Positions 1 through 10,961 of a stretch of DNA of 64,000 nucleotides are shown one piece after another; position 1 is the first letter of the stretch, and each line of letters begins with the position of its first letter. A model generated the notes under the pieces. It worked only from the letters and a program-made list of their open reading frames with translations, ran no database searches and had not been told where the DNA came from. Made by a program: the position numbers and the translations under genes. The stretch covers positions 1 to 64,000 of the forward strand of contig JAGEMR010000100.1 of assembly GCA_021030915.1 (NCBI GenBank). The letters run 5' to 3'. This stretch comes from Astrothelium macrocarpum (Eukaryota > Ascomycota > Dothideomycetes > Trypetheliales > Trypetheliaceae).

Positions 1-1510
1 TATAATATTTTAAATATATTTATAATGATTTATATTATTTTTATATTATATTTTATTATATTATTATATTAAATCCGCTTTTTTTTATATTTTTTTCGTT
101 TAATTATTATTTCTAATTATTCTTTAAATTTTATAATATAAAAAATTTGAAATATATTTTAATATAATATCAATTCAATATTTTTTATAAATTATAAAAA
201 TCTATTTTTAATTTTTAAAAATGATTAAATAAAAAAATTATTTATAAATTTATATTATAATCCAAATTCATAAATATTATTTGAAAATTTTAATTATTAT
301 ATTATTTTTAATAAAAAGAATTCTGATAATATATATAATTATATATTCAAATAATCTAATATTTTTTATATATTAATTGGAATTAATTCTGATATTTTAA
401 AAATTTTTTGATAATTTTTTTTTATAAATATATCAAAAAATATATTTTTAAAAATTAAAAAAAAATCTTTTTTATTAATATAAAAGATATATTAATACAT
501 CAAATTTTATATATTTTAAAAATATTTTAATTTTAAAGATATAAAATAGATTATATTCAAAAATTAAAGAATATATAAAAAATAAAATAATATATAAAAT
601 ATGAAAATTTTTAAAATTCTGATTAAAATGATTTTTATGATTATTCAAAATAAATAATCAATATCTTCTAATTTAACGTATTTTTATATATATATTAAAA
701 TATTTTAATCATTTCAAATTAAATATATTATTAATTCAATCATTTTTAGAAATTAAAAATTTTTAAATAAAAAATATATTTATTTTTTTATATCAGATAA
801 AAATATAAATACGTTTTTTATAAATAATGAATAATAAAATTATATATCTAATAATATAAATATTCTGAATTATAATAATTCATTCATAATTATCTGATTA
901 AATAAATTAAAATTGAATATATTTTTTAATATCAATAATAATTTTTGTTAATCTAATAATATTCATTTAAAAATTAATTTTATCAAAATTATAAATATCA
1001 TTATCAAATATTTTATATTTGATTTTTATTTTTTCAATCAATTTAAATCATATATTTATGATTTCTGAATTTTTTTATAATATTTTTTATCAATTTTTTA
1101 TTTAATTAAAAATTATTTTTAATTCATCAGAATATATTATAAATTTTTTAATCCATTTTTTATTTATTAATTTTTTATTATATATATTTAATATTTTATT
1201 CGTTATATCTGATATCTCATATAATCGAAATATAAATCCTCTCAAATTTAAATCAAAAATATATCAAATAATGATTTCTTTTTTATTCATTATAAATTTT
1301 GAATAATTAAATTAAATAATAAATCGGAAAAAGGTTTTATATAATTAATTAAAAAATCATTAATATTTAAAATTAAATATTATTATAATAAATCGTAAAT
1401 TTTTAAATTATTCAAATTTATAAATTCGAATTATAAAATTAATTCTATCTTTTTATTAAATCAATAATATTTTACGTTATTATTATATATTATGATAATT
1501 CATAAAATGA
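1..1510. repeat. AT-rich gene-free block (AT isochore)
   Basis: Roughly nine bases in ten are A or T and no coding frame survives. Almost every remaining C follows a T, and almost every remaining G precedes an A; ApC and GpT are nearly absent except inside ACG/CGT. By eye I find only about three exceptions in 1.5 kb (near 486, 946 and 1333). Such blocks in Pezizomycotina usually derive from repeats mutated by repeat-induced point mutation (RIP), but the retained TpCpA sites are not what plain CpA-directed RIP predicts. No transposon protein remnant can be read. Confidence 0.8.
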
Positions 1511-1560
1511 TGGTACCAAAAAAAAGCGGCCGCTTCGCTGATCCAATACGTTATTAATAA
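1511..1560. other. GC-containing junction with KpnI and NotI sites
   Basis: A KpnI hexamer (1512-1517), a run of eight A and a NotI octamer (1526-1533) sit between two AT-rich stretches of different composition. Left of it ApC is nearly absent; right of it ApC is common. This may be a natural boundary, a repeat remnant, or a cloning/assembly join. Confidence 0.5.
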
Positions 1561-1860
1561 TAATATATATTATTTTAACTTTTCCAAAATTTATAATTAA
1601 ATTATCAAATATATATTAAAGATATTAAATTTTTTAATTATATAATATATTTTATTGATACTAAATTTTATAATTTAATTATAGTATTTTTAAATTTAGT
1701 GTTATTTAAAAATTTATTTAAATATATTTAAAATAATAATATTTTATTTATTTTAACTATAAAATTATTGTATTAAATTTTTTTAATTTTTTTCTCTCTA
1801 AATATTAAACTTTATACTTTTTCCTATAATATGTCTAAATTTCAATTTAGACAAAAAAGT
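1561..1860. repeat. second AT-rich stretch ending in a palindrome
   Basis: AT-rich DNA without the T-before-C restriction seen further left. At 1832-1853 lies a perfect inverted repeat with 10-bp arms and a 2-nt spacer (arm TGTCTAAATT), next to the point where normal-composition DNA starts. It could be the end of a small transposable element. No coding sequence is visible here. Confidence 0.5.
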
Positions 1861-2184
1861 GGTTGTGGAGATATTTAAATATTATTAAAAATGGTGAAGT
1901 GTGCACACCGTGGGACCGTGCGCGCCGTGGTGGAGACTCCTAGAACGGCTTTCCGCCACGGACCGTGCCATCATGTTTAGACGCCATGAAGCTGAGATCT
2001 GAATAGGCTGAGACACAAGTCACAGCTGGCAGAACTTTCCAGGCTCTAGGCACAGGATTCGTTTCATGAGAAATTATCAATGCGATATTTAAATGCCAAG
2101 ATTTAAGGACCAGCACTCTGTGAATCTTCGAATGTAAAGCTTCGCCTTTTTTTTTTGAGCAAAATCTGCTTAGTACGTCTCGGT
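1861..2184. other. intergenic, upstream of the FAD oxidase gene
   Basis: Normal-composition DNA between the AT-rich block and the first gene, presumably holding its promoter. It has a run of ten or more T just before the start region (about 2147-2156). I see no other recognisable feature. Confidence 0.4.
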
Positions 2185-3974
2185 ATGGTGTATTTAATTG
2201 ACGCTTTGGCAGTGTGCTGGTGTTTCGTGAGCACAGTGTCAGCCACACTACCTTCCGCTTATACGAAATGCCACTACCTACCCAGCGACCTTGGATGGCC
2301 TAACGACCAAGCATGGGTATCGCTGAATCAAACTGTGGGAGGAAAGCTTTTGCGTGGAGTACCTCTAGCTCAGTCATGCTACAGTCCTGACCTTGACCAG
2401 TCAGCATGTGCCAAGGTCCAGGGCGGGTGGACTGGGTGGGATCTTTTGTGAGCGCAAATTCAAATCCGAAAATCGCTCTGCACTAACGTAGGTCATCTTG
2501 CTAACATTGACATTACAGCACGGCGGATCCTGTCAACATCATGTCCCCTCTTTTCCTAAACAACTCTTGCAACCCTTTCCCTACCTCTAATGGAACTTGC
2601 AAGTTGGGGAATATGGCATCGTACGCTATCAATGTCACCGATGTGTCGTCTGCAGCTGCTGGAATTAGATTTGCCCGGACGCACAACATCAGGCTTACGA
2701 TTAAGAACACCGGCCATGACTACCTCGGCAGATCAGCAGGGCAAGGTTCTCTAGGGCTCTGGATGCATAACCTTGACGAGATATCTTGGCTTACCAACTA
2801 TAGCAGCATTTTTTACAAGGGTCCGGCAGTACGACTTGGTGCCGGCGTCCAGTTGGCCGAGCTGTACCAAGCTGCAAGCGCGAATGGATGGAGGGTGGTC
2901 GGTGGAAGCTGTCCTACAATGGGTATATCTGGAGGCTATATTCAGGGAGGCGGTCACGGCCCATTGACTGGTCTATACGGACTAGGCTCTGACAATATAC
3001 TCGAATTTGATGTTCTGACCGCCGATGCCCAGCAAATCACTGCATCACCTGTTGAGAATGCCGACTTATATTGGGCATTAAGCGGCGGAGGTGCAGGCAA
3101 CTATGCTGTAGTGGTTTCTGTCACCTTGAAAGTACACAAGGATGGGCCTATTGCCGGGTCTACTTTCACACTTAGCAATACCGACGATCATGGGTTTTGG
3201 AGCTCGGTGACGGCTTCGATACAGTTTTTACTTCAGCTGAACCTCGTCCCAGGGCTCAATACTGAATGGTCACTCACTAGGGAATCTTTCACCCTGGAAT
3301 GGGCAACGCTTCCGGATAAAACAGCTGACGATCTTTCAACTATATTAGAGCCCCTCACTCAGGAGCTCGAAACGCTTAACGTCAGCATTTCTCTTAACCA
3401 AACAAGACTTGACCCAACCTTCTACGATGCGTATGTATTTTTCGGAAACCAAATCTACGACACGAATGTATCTATTGGAGGAAGACTAGTATCACGCTCA
3501 GTAGTACAAGACTCGCTGCCCCAATTGATCTCCACGTTCCGTGGTATTCTCAGCGACGACACATACCCTGATGCGACCCTCAGCATCTTGTCGTCAAACG
3601 TGACAAATCCGCCTCTTGGCAACATAACAAACTCCGTACTTCCAGCGTGGCGAGAGTCTCTGTTCACCATGACTTTTGGGATTGGATTTCCTACAACGGA
3701 TTCGCGCGCCGAGCTGGCGGCTGGAGAGGCCACGCTCAACCTGTGGCAGAATCAAATGCGTAGTATAACGCCTGGAGGGGGCGCATATATGAACGAGGCG
3801 ACTTACGACAACCCTAATTGGAAGGAAGATTATTACGGAGTCAATTACGGTCGCCTTCTCTCAGTCAAAGAGAAGTATGATCCCGAATATGTATTTTGGG
3901 GTAATGTGGCGGTGGGGAGTGATATTTACTGGAGCTTAGCCAGTGACGGAAGACTATGCCGGGTCAAGAACTAG
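2185..3974 (+). CDS. secreted BBE-type FAD-linked oxidoreductase
   Basis: Two exons (2185-2447 and 2519-3974) joined by a 71-bp intron (GTGAGC donor, CTAAC branch site, ACAG acceptor) give 572 residues. The start at 2185 opens a hydrophobic signal peptide ending near VSA, so the enzyme is probably secreted. A FAD_binding_4 domain contains TGHDYLGRS, whose His is the usual N1-histidyl flavin anchor, and GGSCPTMGISGG, whose Cys matches the 6-S-cysteinyl site of berberine bridge enzyme; bicovalent flavin is therefore likely. The C-terminal BBE motif is present (NYGRLLSVKEKYDP, then WGNVAVGSD). Family members oxidise sugars, alcohols or alkaloid-like intermediates; the substrate cannot be read. 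Several NxS/T sites fit secretion. It lies beside an intact P450 on the same strand, a pairing common in secondary metabolism, but no backbone synthase is in the window. Confidence 0.9.
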
Positions 3975-4787
3975 ATTTTGGATCTTCCGCATTTTTACCA
4001 TAGTTATTTTTGGCTGCCTCTGCTAAATAAGCCTTCATATAACAACTTTCCTTTGTCATTTTGGGTAACCAGATGTACGCATTATCCTTTCTAGCACCTA
4101 CATTTTCAATTTTCGACACTTGTAGTATAATACGGTCCATTTGCTCATACAGCGGCAGACGCAACGCGCCGCTCCATGAGTACAACTTCCTTATCATTTT
4201 GGTATTATCAATAAGCAGATATTGAGCTAGATGGGAGCTTTCGTGTTCTCCAATTTCACGACGCTTATCAGGATGTCAGGATTGATTCTCTCTACGAATT
4301 ACTCTCACACTATCAAGATGGTATGCCTACTTCTCTTTCCAAGCCATCAGCTGTTATTAGCCTGGATCAGAACTCTTATCGTCCAGCGAGCCTACTGCCT
4401 ACTTCTCGTTGGAGTTTTTTCCAATAACAGTATTGGCGGAACTTGCATGAGAAAATTCTAGTGAGTTGGTTTTCAAGTTTAAAGTCAATGGCAAATGCGT
4501 GATTGACCGTGCAGCAGACGTTCTCATTGCCATTAATTCGTACACTATGGTCTACGTGGCTGGTTGCCAAGGCCAACTAACATTGGTTCTGATCAACGAC
4601 CCTTGGTTCGAGCCAATCGCTTATGGAGTACACAGCTTTGCTTACGCTTACCGGTATCCTTGAGTGTCATCAATAATCTGAGAAGCAGACCCAAAATACG
4701 AAGACGAGTACACCAACAATAACTTTAATCTCTTGCTTTTTGAACAGTCTACTGGTAACATAGAGTACAACAAACTATACGAGACTA
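3975..4787. other. intergenic, no convincing gene
   Basis: Between the FAD oxidase and the P450. Only short open frames occur (for example around 4231-4461 and 4466-4663), with no recognisable domain. The region would hold the oxidase terminator and the P450 promoter. Confidence 0.4.
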
Positions 4788-6827
4788 ATGTCGTCTCTTC
4801 CGAATCTCGTCCCAAGCATTTTATTAACAGCAGAAACTACCTCTCCAAATAAGCTCGAAAGCTGGACCCGAAGCGCCCTGTACCTATTTCCGATATTACT
4901 AATTACCCGTATCGCTTACCTCTTCCTCTACCGATGCAAGTTCTGCCCACAGAAGAGATGTATAATCGGTCTCATACTGACTACGTGAAATTGTAGTCTA
5001 CCTGTCTCCTCTCTCATCTATTCCTGGGCCCAAGTTGGCAGGTGGGACGACTTGACTTCTCCAAGAACGATATCTCTGACACCTCCATTCAAGCTGTGAC
5101 GTATGGGTATGAGATATATTACGATGTCTGGCTCGGGGGTAAATACTTTCTTATCATCGCTGAGATGCACAAGAAGTATGGTGAGAACTTTGATCCTTCC
5201 CCATTGATTAGGATCTTCTTCAGCTAATATCAAGCGCGCAAGGCCCAATCGTACGCATTAATCCGCACGAAGTACATTTCAACGACGCGGATTTCATAGA
5301 TACGATATATCCTAGTCAGGGAAGGAAGATCAACAAACCTGCACTAGTAGCAAGAAGAACTGGGAGTAAGGAATGGTACTCTAACAGGTGGACAGCATAC
5401 TAAGTTGCTTGCACTCATCCAGCTCCTAATTCCATCGTGGCCACAATGGACCATGATTTGCACCGTCGGCGCCGCAACGCGATAAACTCATTCTTCTCAG
5501 CGGCTAGTATCCGTCGATTGGCGCCCGTTATGAATCGGGCTATAACAAAAATGCTCTCCAGGATGGACCAATCAGGGAAATTCAGTGAAGTCCTGGAAAT
5601 TCACCACGTATTTAAAGCTTGCACAAGCGACATTATCTCTATGTACGCCTTTGGAGACTCTTTTGACTTTCTGAGCCAGCCGGATTATGGAAGGGGATAT
5701 TTTAGGGCAACTGATCTGTTCTTTTCTCTGAACGCCGTCTTTGATCACTTCCCTTGGTGTGCTATCTTAGTCCAATCCGCCCCGCTGTGGCTCGTCAGTG
5801 CTTTGATGCCGTCCGCGAAGGAACTCTGGGAAAAGAAGAATGTGAGTTACGGAGCCTGCAGGACGGAGAAGGGTTGCATAGGAAAACATTGCGCTGACGA
5901 TGTGCGATAGTGGTGGATCGAGAAAGTCCGTGAAATTAGGAACTCGCCCAATCCAGAGCGGGTCAAGACGACTATATTTGAAGGAATCTTGAACAGCGAT
6001 CTGCCTGTCGAGGAGAAGTCTGATGCAAGACTGGCCAGTGAAGCTCAGTTAATTGTATTTGCGGGAGAAGGCACGACCGGTTGGACCTTCCCGAGCTCTT
6101 TTTTTCACGCCGTTAGAGAAAGACTAATACGTATGACTATAGCATTTACGCTCACCGCCGCGCTCTATGAGCTTCTTGCTAATCCTATCGAGCTACGAAA
6201 GCTAAGAAAGGAGCTCGCAGGCGCAGTTTCTGATCCCGAAGACATCCCCTCCTTTTCCAAGCTTGATGGTCTTCCCTACTTGAACGCCGTCATTCAGGAG
6301 GTGATTCGTCTTCACCCAGGCGTCATGAATCGACAGGTCCGTACGTCGCAGGACCCGATCTTATACCAAGACAAGCCTCACGGCACTGAATATCTCCTAC
6401 CAGCCGGCACAATCTACAGCACGTCACCGCTTACCATCCACATGAACCCGTACGTGTTTGAAGATCCGTACGAGTTTCGTCCACAAAGGTGGATCGAGAG
6501 TCCGAAGCTCATTCGGGCATTCATGGGCTTTTCAAGAGGAACGAGAAGCTGTGTCGGGTAAGATGCGTCAAGAACTCCCATTCTTCGTGTATCGTGCGTA
6601 TCTCTGACTGCTTGGTTCGGTGTCCTAGTCAAACCCTTGCACGTCGTGAACTATCTGTCATCTTGGCGACTCTGGTCCTCAGATATGAAGTATACCGAGG
6701 CCAGGAAGGTCGGACGCTCGAGCTTTATGAGACTGTGCGCGCAAGAGATATTGATGCTAACAGCGACTTTATTATTCCTAGTCCCGCTAAAGGAAGTCGT
6801 GGACTGCGTGTAAGAGTAAGGCATTAG
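4788..6827 (+). CDS. cytochrome P450 monooxygenase, eight exons
   Basis: Exons 4788-4959, 4997-5041, 5094-5180, 5243-5365, 5423-5841, 5911-6079, 6143-6557 and 6629-6827 join in phase to 542 residues, the usual microsomal P450 length. Visible in order: an N-terminal membrane helix, the proline hinge PLSSIPGPKLA, a typical YYDVWLGGKY and AEMHKKYGPIVRINP region, the C-helix DHDLHRRRR, the I-helix FAGEGTTAFT, the K-helix EVIRLHP (ExxR), the FRPQRW variant of PERF, and the heme loop FSRGTRSCVG with the Cys ligand. In the I-helix the acid is shifted by one place (AGEGTT rather than AGxETT). It resembles the trichodiene-oxygenase-like group, but the substrate is unknown. The first intron would be only 37 bp, so exon 1 is the least certain part. 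Apparent stops in the raw frame are all removed by introns, so this copy looks functional. Confidence 0.88.
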
Positions 6828-7115
6828 CTAGTTGCTTAGGTATTTGACAACAAGCAGCTCAACCTCTGTAGATGGTTTCATTTGCTCTGTGTGCACCTCC
6901 TTGCAATAGGGTTGGTTGCCGTAAACGTGTATAGCGTAACCGTATTTAGACTTGGTGCTTATATCAACTTTCTTGTAAATCATATTTGGATTATAGAATC
7001 ATAATGTATATCAAACCGTAGAAGTATCGACTGAAATACGGATACAGTATCGTTACGTCCTGAACTACCTGACACATGTGGAATAGGGAGAGTATCTAAT
7101 CTGACTGATATATAG
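6828..7115. other. intergenic, no feature seen
   Basis: Separates the P450 from the truncated DUF7708-like gene. I looked here for the missing N-terminal half of that domain and did not find it on either strand. Confidence 0.35.
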
Positions 7116-8975
7116 ACGGCGTCACGTCTTGATAAAGTCATGAAGATTATGTTCTCCGCTTTGGCGGAGATTCCGGATCGGCTGGAAAAAGTTCGCAAGT
7201 ACGACCGTGTCTATGAGTTCCCGGAGCTGCACACTTTGGCATCGAAGGTATATGTTGCAATACTTGTGGCTTTGGAGGCGATCATGACGGAGATGTTGAA
7301 ACAAATTGCATGTATGAATGGTACTTCTTTCTTATAAGCGACTGATCCCAACAAATCGTAGAGAAATTCCTCGTTTCGGTCTTCAAAGGCAAACAATATG
7401 CCATGGAAATTGAGGAAGGCCTCAAGGCTCTCGAAGACTCGGTCAAAAAGTTCAATGACGAGGCCGACTACTGTGGTACAGTACGACTCGCCGAGACACG
7501 TCATATAGTCTCGAAGACCAAAGATAAAGTCACTGGAATCCAGCAAGATCTCAGGCAAGATAATGGAGACGTGATTGAAGTACAAGCATCCGTTAAGGTA
7601 ATGGACAAGAGACTGGGTGATGTTGGCCATGGCGTGGACGGCGTACAGAAGAGCCTTGTAGACGTACAGACGATTGTGACAACAATTTACAAACGGGCGA
7701 GCGACCTAGATGCTAAAAACCAGACCATCACAGACCGTGTTGTCAAAGTCAGCGGTACAGTTCACGGGGTCCAGCAGGGAGTACAACCTTTGAACAATGA
7801 CGTGGACCAGGATTTCGATGCCTTGAAAGCAGGGCTAGCTGACCTAAAGCAGGGTAAGTAGATAAGTCTAGACGAAGAAACGTTATCTGAAATTGGTCAG
7901 CGATAGATGACGACACGAGCAAGCAAAGGGGAAGGACTGACTCGTTGCACAAACTTCGCGGAGAAGCAAGGCGAACCAGCAGTACGAGTGCTAGTAGCCT
8001 ACGTGTGCAGCAGAGTCTCTATCGGTTGCTCGCGTCGAGCCAGTGGTTCGACCCAAAAAGAAGAGATCGTAAGTCTCAACGATAAGCTTTTGAGAGCTCT
8101 CCGCCTAATCTTCTTCAGAGACCAAGGACCGTCTTGTCAGTATGCCCACCCGGACTGAATTCACGGCGCAATGGAAAACCCAGGTACGAAAATGTAGGAA
8201 CTAATTCGTCGACGACGCCCGCAACTATATGAACGCCCTGCCTGGTCTCGACGGCCTGCAGCAGGACCAAGTTCACTTTGCCGCTACTTCTCATGAGCTG
8301 CGGACCTGGCTCAACAGCGGATCTTCCCAGGCCTTGATCATCCAGTCTGCACCGTCCGACGGTACTCTCAGTCCAACATCTTCACTTAACGCCTTACTAT
8401 CCCTCAATCTGCACAATTCCTTCAAGCGAGAGTATCCTGTCATTGGCTTTTTCTGTGGTGAGCATACAGATGGAGATAGCGACTTCATGTCTGGCCCCAG
8501 AGGCTTGATTCGAGGTCTTCTTGGTCAGCTTCTCTTCGACGTGGTCCGCTTCACGGAACTCGACGTCGAAGCTCCCGGAACTGATCTCGCTATCCTACTA
8601 ACACACTTCTACCTACTGATCAACGAATTGCCGACCAATCAAGCCGTCTTCTGCCTCATTGACTCGGTTTGGTTCTTCGAGACGGAAGATAAGATCGAAC
8701 ATATGAATGAAGCCTTGAACGCTCTTGCTAAGCTGCTTGAGCATCCACGGCTCTTCTTCAAGATCGTTTTGACAGAATGCTTGCACTTTAGTATGCCGGA
8801 GCGAATACGAAGTAGAACAATGACACTGGACGTTCCTGAGTGGGTTGATGGGTACTGGGACGGCGTTAATGACTCGGAGTTAAGGAAGAATCGAAGGCTG
8901 AAATTGTAAAGTTCAAGCCCATATCTTATGAAGGAATGATGATTGCCGAGGGAGATGAGGATGAAGATTGGTAAA
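7116..8975 (+). pseudogene. truncated, frameshifted DUF7708/STAND-like gene
   Basis: The readable protein starts around the ATG at 7140 and resembles the second half of the fungal DUF7708 N-terminal domain (region VRKYDRVYEFPELHTLASKV to FNDEADYCGTV). A coiled-coil-like stretch follows, then a linker of the form LYRLLASSQWFDPKRRD, then a degenerate NTPase-like domain (WLNSGSSQALII, GFFCGEHTDG, RGLIRGLLGQLL, FCLIDSVWFFE) with no Walker A motif where one would be expected. Introns fit at 7321-7361, 7858-7905 and about 8069-8118. The first half of DUF7708 is missing upstream. An in-frame TAA lies at 8202 unless it falls in an extra intron (about 8183-8264). Near 8885 the frame shifts: the ending EGDEDEDW, stopping at 8975, is in another frame from the preceding exon. 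Relatives are NLR/STAND-type proteins, some tied to non-self recognition. I judge it a decaying copy. Confidence 0.55.
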
Positions 8976-10164
8976 GCTTTGCCAGAGCTTGAATCTGTCA
9001 AAGTTGCGGATTGTAATCTCATGAAGAATTAATTAAGGTCTGAGTTTCTGACGGAAGAGCAGACGGCCATGTACGCGTCAAGCTAATACCAAAGAGGTAA
9101 TGACTACCATGGACCCTTCACAAGCAGCTCCCCTCCAACAGAGTCTTGTGGCTTAATTGTTTCGAGCCTGCAGGACGATCATTTCTCAGCTTGACCCCGA
9201 GGTTTGTCTTGATTTCCGAAGCAAACTCCTTGTTGAACTTCTGCATAGGCTAGGAGCGAAATGATAAGCTCACTACTGGTCTTCCGATCTCATGGCACAA
9301 ATCATCGACTCTTTTGTTGGCGGAAGCGAGATTGCGGCGGATAAAGTGACTGGGCTAAGGCAAAAACAGAGAAGAATTATTAGGTTCCGTTGTTAAAAGG
9401 CCCACAGAATGATATGTTTACAAATCCAACTACCCCAATAAGTTGAACGAAAGACCTCAAAGCTTTAAGGTTTGGACCCCAAATTTGCAGATCGACGAAG
9501 ATCTGTGCAGTTCGCTGTGCAGTTCGCTACAAATTTTCGGACACCTTCGGTCGTTCTTACATCACTCATGCCTTTGAAGCCAGGTTCATACCCATAAATT
9601 CGCCAGTCCAGCCGGAGTCTTAGCCTGCAACCTGCTTCAAGAGCGCCTCAATTGCCGTAAGAGCTCAGATGAAGTATTTGCCGTTGACTCCTATTCGAGT
9701 CAAGTTCCTGGGCGCTCGAATTACTATCAATTGACTCGGCATCTAAAGCTTTAGTGAAAGTCTGGCCCCCCTCCCTCAGTTATAAGTTTCATACATTTGT
9801 TTATTGGTAATAATAAATCGAGTTTATTATTGATTTTCTAGCATCAATAAAACGATACTTAAAGGTAGGATAATTAGTTCATGTTATCGACTCATATCAT
9901 CGACTGCGGTGCTTAGTAAGTTGCCTTTTCTCCACTGAGACGCATGAGTCTTACGTTGCATCGTACACAGACTATCGTCCGAAAGACGCTCTACGAACTA
10001 TCCAGAAATGAACCTTTGACATATTCCGTCTGTCACTTGAGCGGTCATGCCGTGGCGACAGATTTAAAGCGTGCCTACTAACGCAAAGAACATATCAAAG
10101 AACGCTGATGAGAGAGACAGAAAGTTAATGAAAAAGCTTTCATCATCGATATTCTCCTTCCTAA
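8976..10164. other. intergenic, no gene recognised
   Basis: About 1.2 kb with no supported coding sequence on either strand. A 12-bp unit (TGTGCAGTTCGC) occurs twice in tandem near 9507-9530. No transposon end or RNA gene could be identified. Confidence 0.4.
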
Positions 10165-10961
10165 TTATGCAACAAACGCCAGCTCTCGCTTTTCAATCTG
10201 CTTCTTTGCTTGCTGATTTGTCACCTCATTAACTGCCTGAACGATCGCAGGGTACCACTTCGCGGCCATCTTCGCGTCTCCAGCAGCGTTAGGATGTATA
10301 CCGTCTCTTAGATCGGTCGACGCGTCGAAGCCCGTATACTGGTCGACTACGTAGATCGGACTTGCCGTGCTATTGAGTCCCGAAGCCCAAGATGGGATTG
10401 CGGCGTTGAGGCTGACAATTTGGCTGTTCCAGGTCGAGAAGTCAATGGGGATTATTTGAGCCACCTAATTAAGTAGAGGTTACGGGGATGCATTGAGATA
10501 GTCATATGGTATTTTCAACTCACAATGATCTTCATGTTGGCGTTAGACGCGCGCATCTGTCCTACTAAAGTGGTGAAAGCGGCAAGAATCTCAGAAGTGC
10601 TCGAGCTATAAACGACGTCGTTGGTTCCAAGATGCATGGTGATAACGTCTGCCGGGTTTGCCTGCAGCCACCCAACCAGCTCGTTCTGGTTGGCTATGTT
10701 AACAGCCTGGTAGCCAGAGTGCCCTTCGTTGTGCTCGTTGTAGTTGGTGACAGAGCAACCGGCTGGATTCTCGTCGTCGTTGGAGCCAACGAAGTTGACA
10801 TTCGTTAGTCCTGCTGTTTGCAACTGCTGCCAGAGTAGGCCTCTCCAGCACACAATTTCTGTGATCGAATCGCCGAACGGCATGTACCGGACTGTTGTAT
10901 TTTGAGCCGCTGCAAAGCCCATGACAGCAGCTAGGGTAGCGAAATGACTTAAAAACACCAT
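10165..10961 (-). CDS. secreted SGNH hydrolase, CE3-type acetylesterase
   Basis: Two exons (10524-10961 and 10165-10464) with a 59-bp intron (GTGAGT donor) give 245 residues. A signal peptide with likely cleavage after AAA is followed by MPFGDSITE, the block I motif with the nucleophilic Ser. Later come HLGTNDVV (block III Asn) and DGIHPNAAGD (block V Asp and His of the triad). CWRGLLWQQLQ after block I is typical of carbohydrate esterase family 3, whose members remove acetyl groups from xylan. The length matches a single catalytic domain without a cellulose-binding module. Expected role: extracellular plant cell-wall deacetylation. Confidence is high for the fold and moderate for the substrate. 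Confidence 0.88.

Noticed and set aside
1..1860. Mitochondrial DNA fragment
   Set aside because: The AT content would fit, but no mitochondrial gene, tRNA or intron ORF can be read, and the neighbour-base restriction suggests mutation of a nuclear repeat.
4788..6827. P450 as a pseudogene because of many stops and frame changes
   Set aside because: Every interruption coincides with a GT...AG intron, and all phases close to a 542-residue protein with complete motifs.
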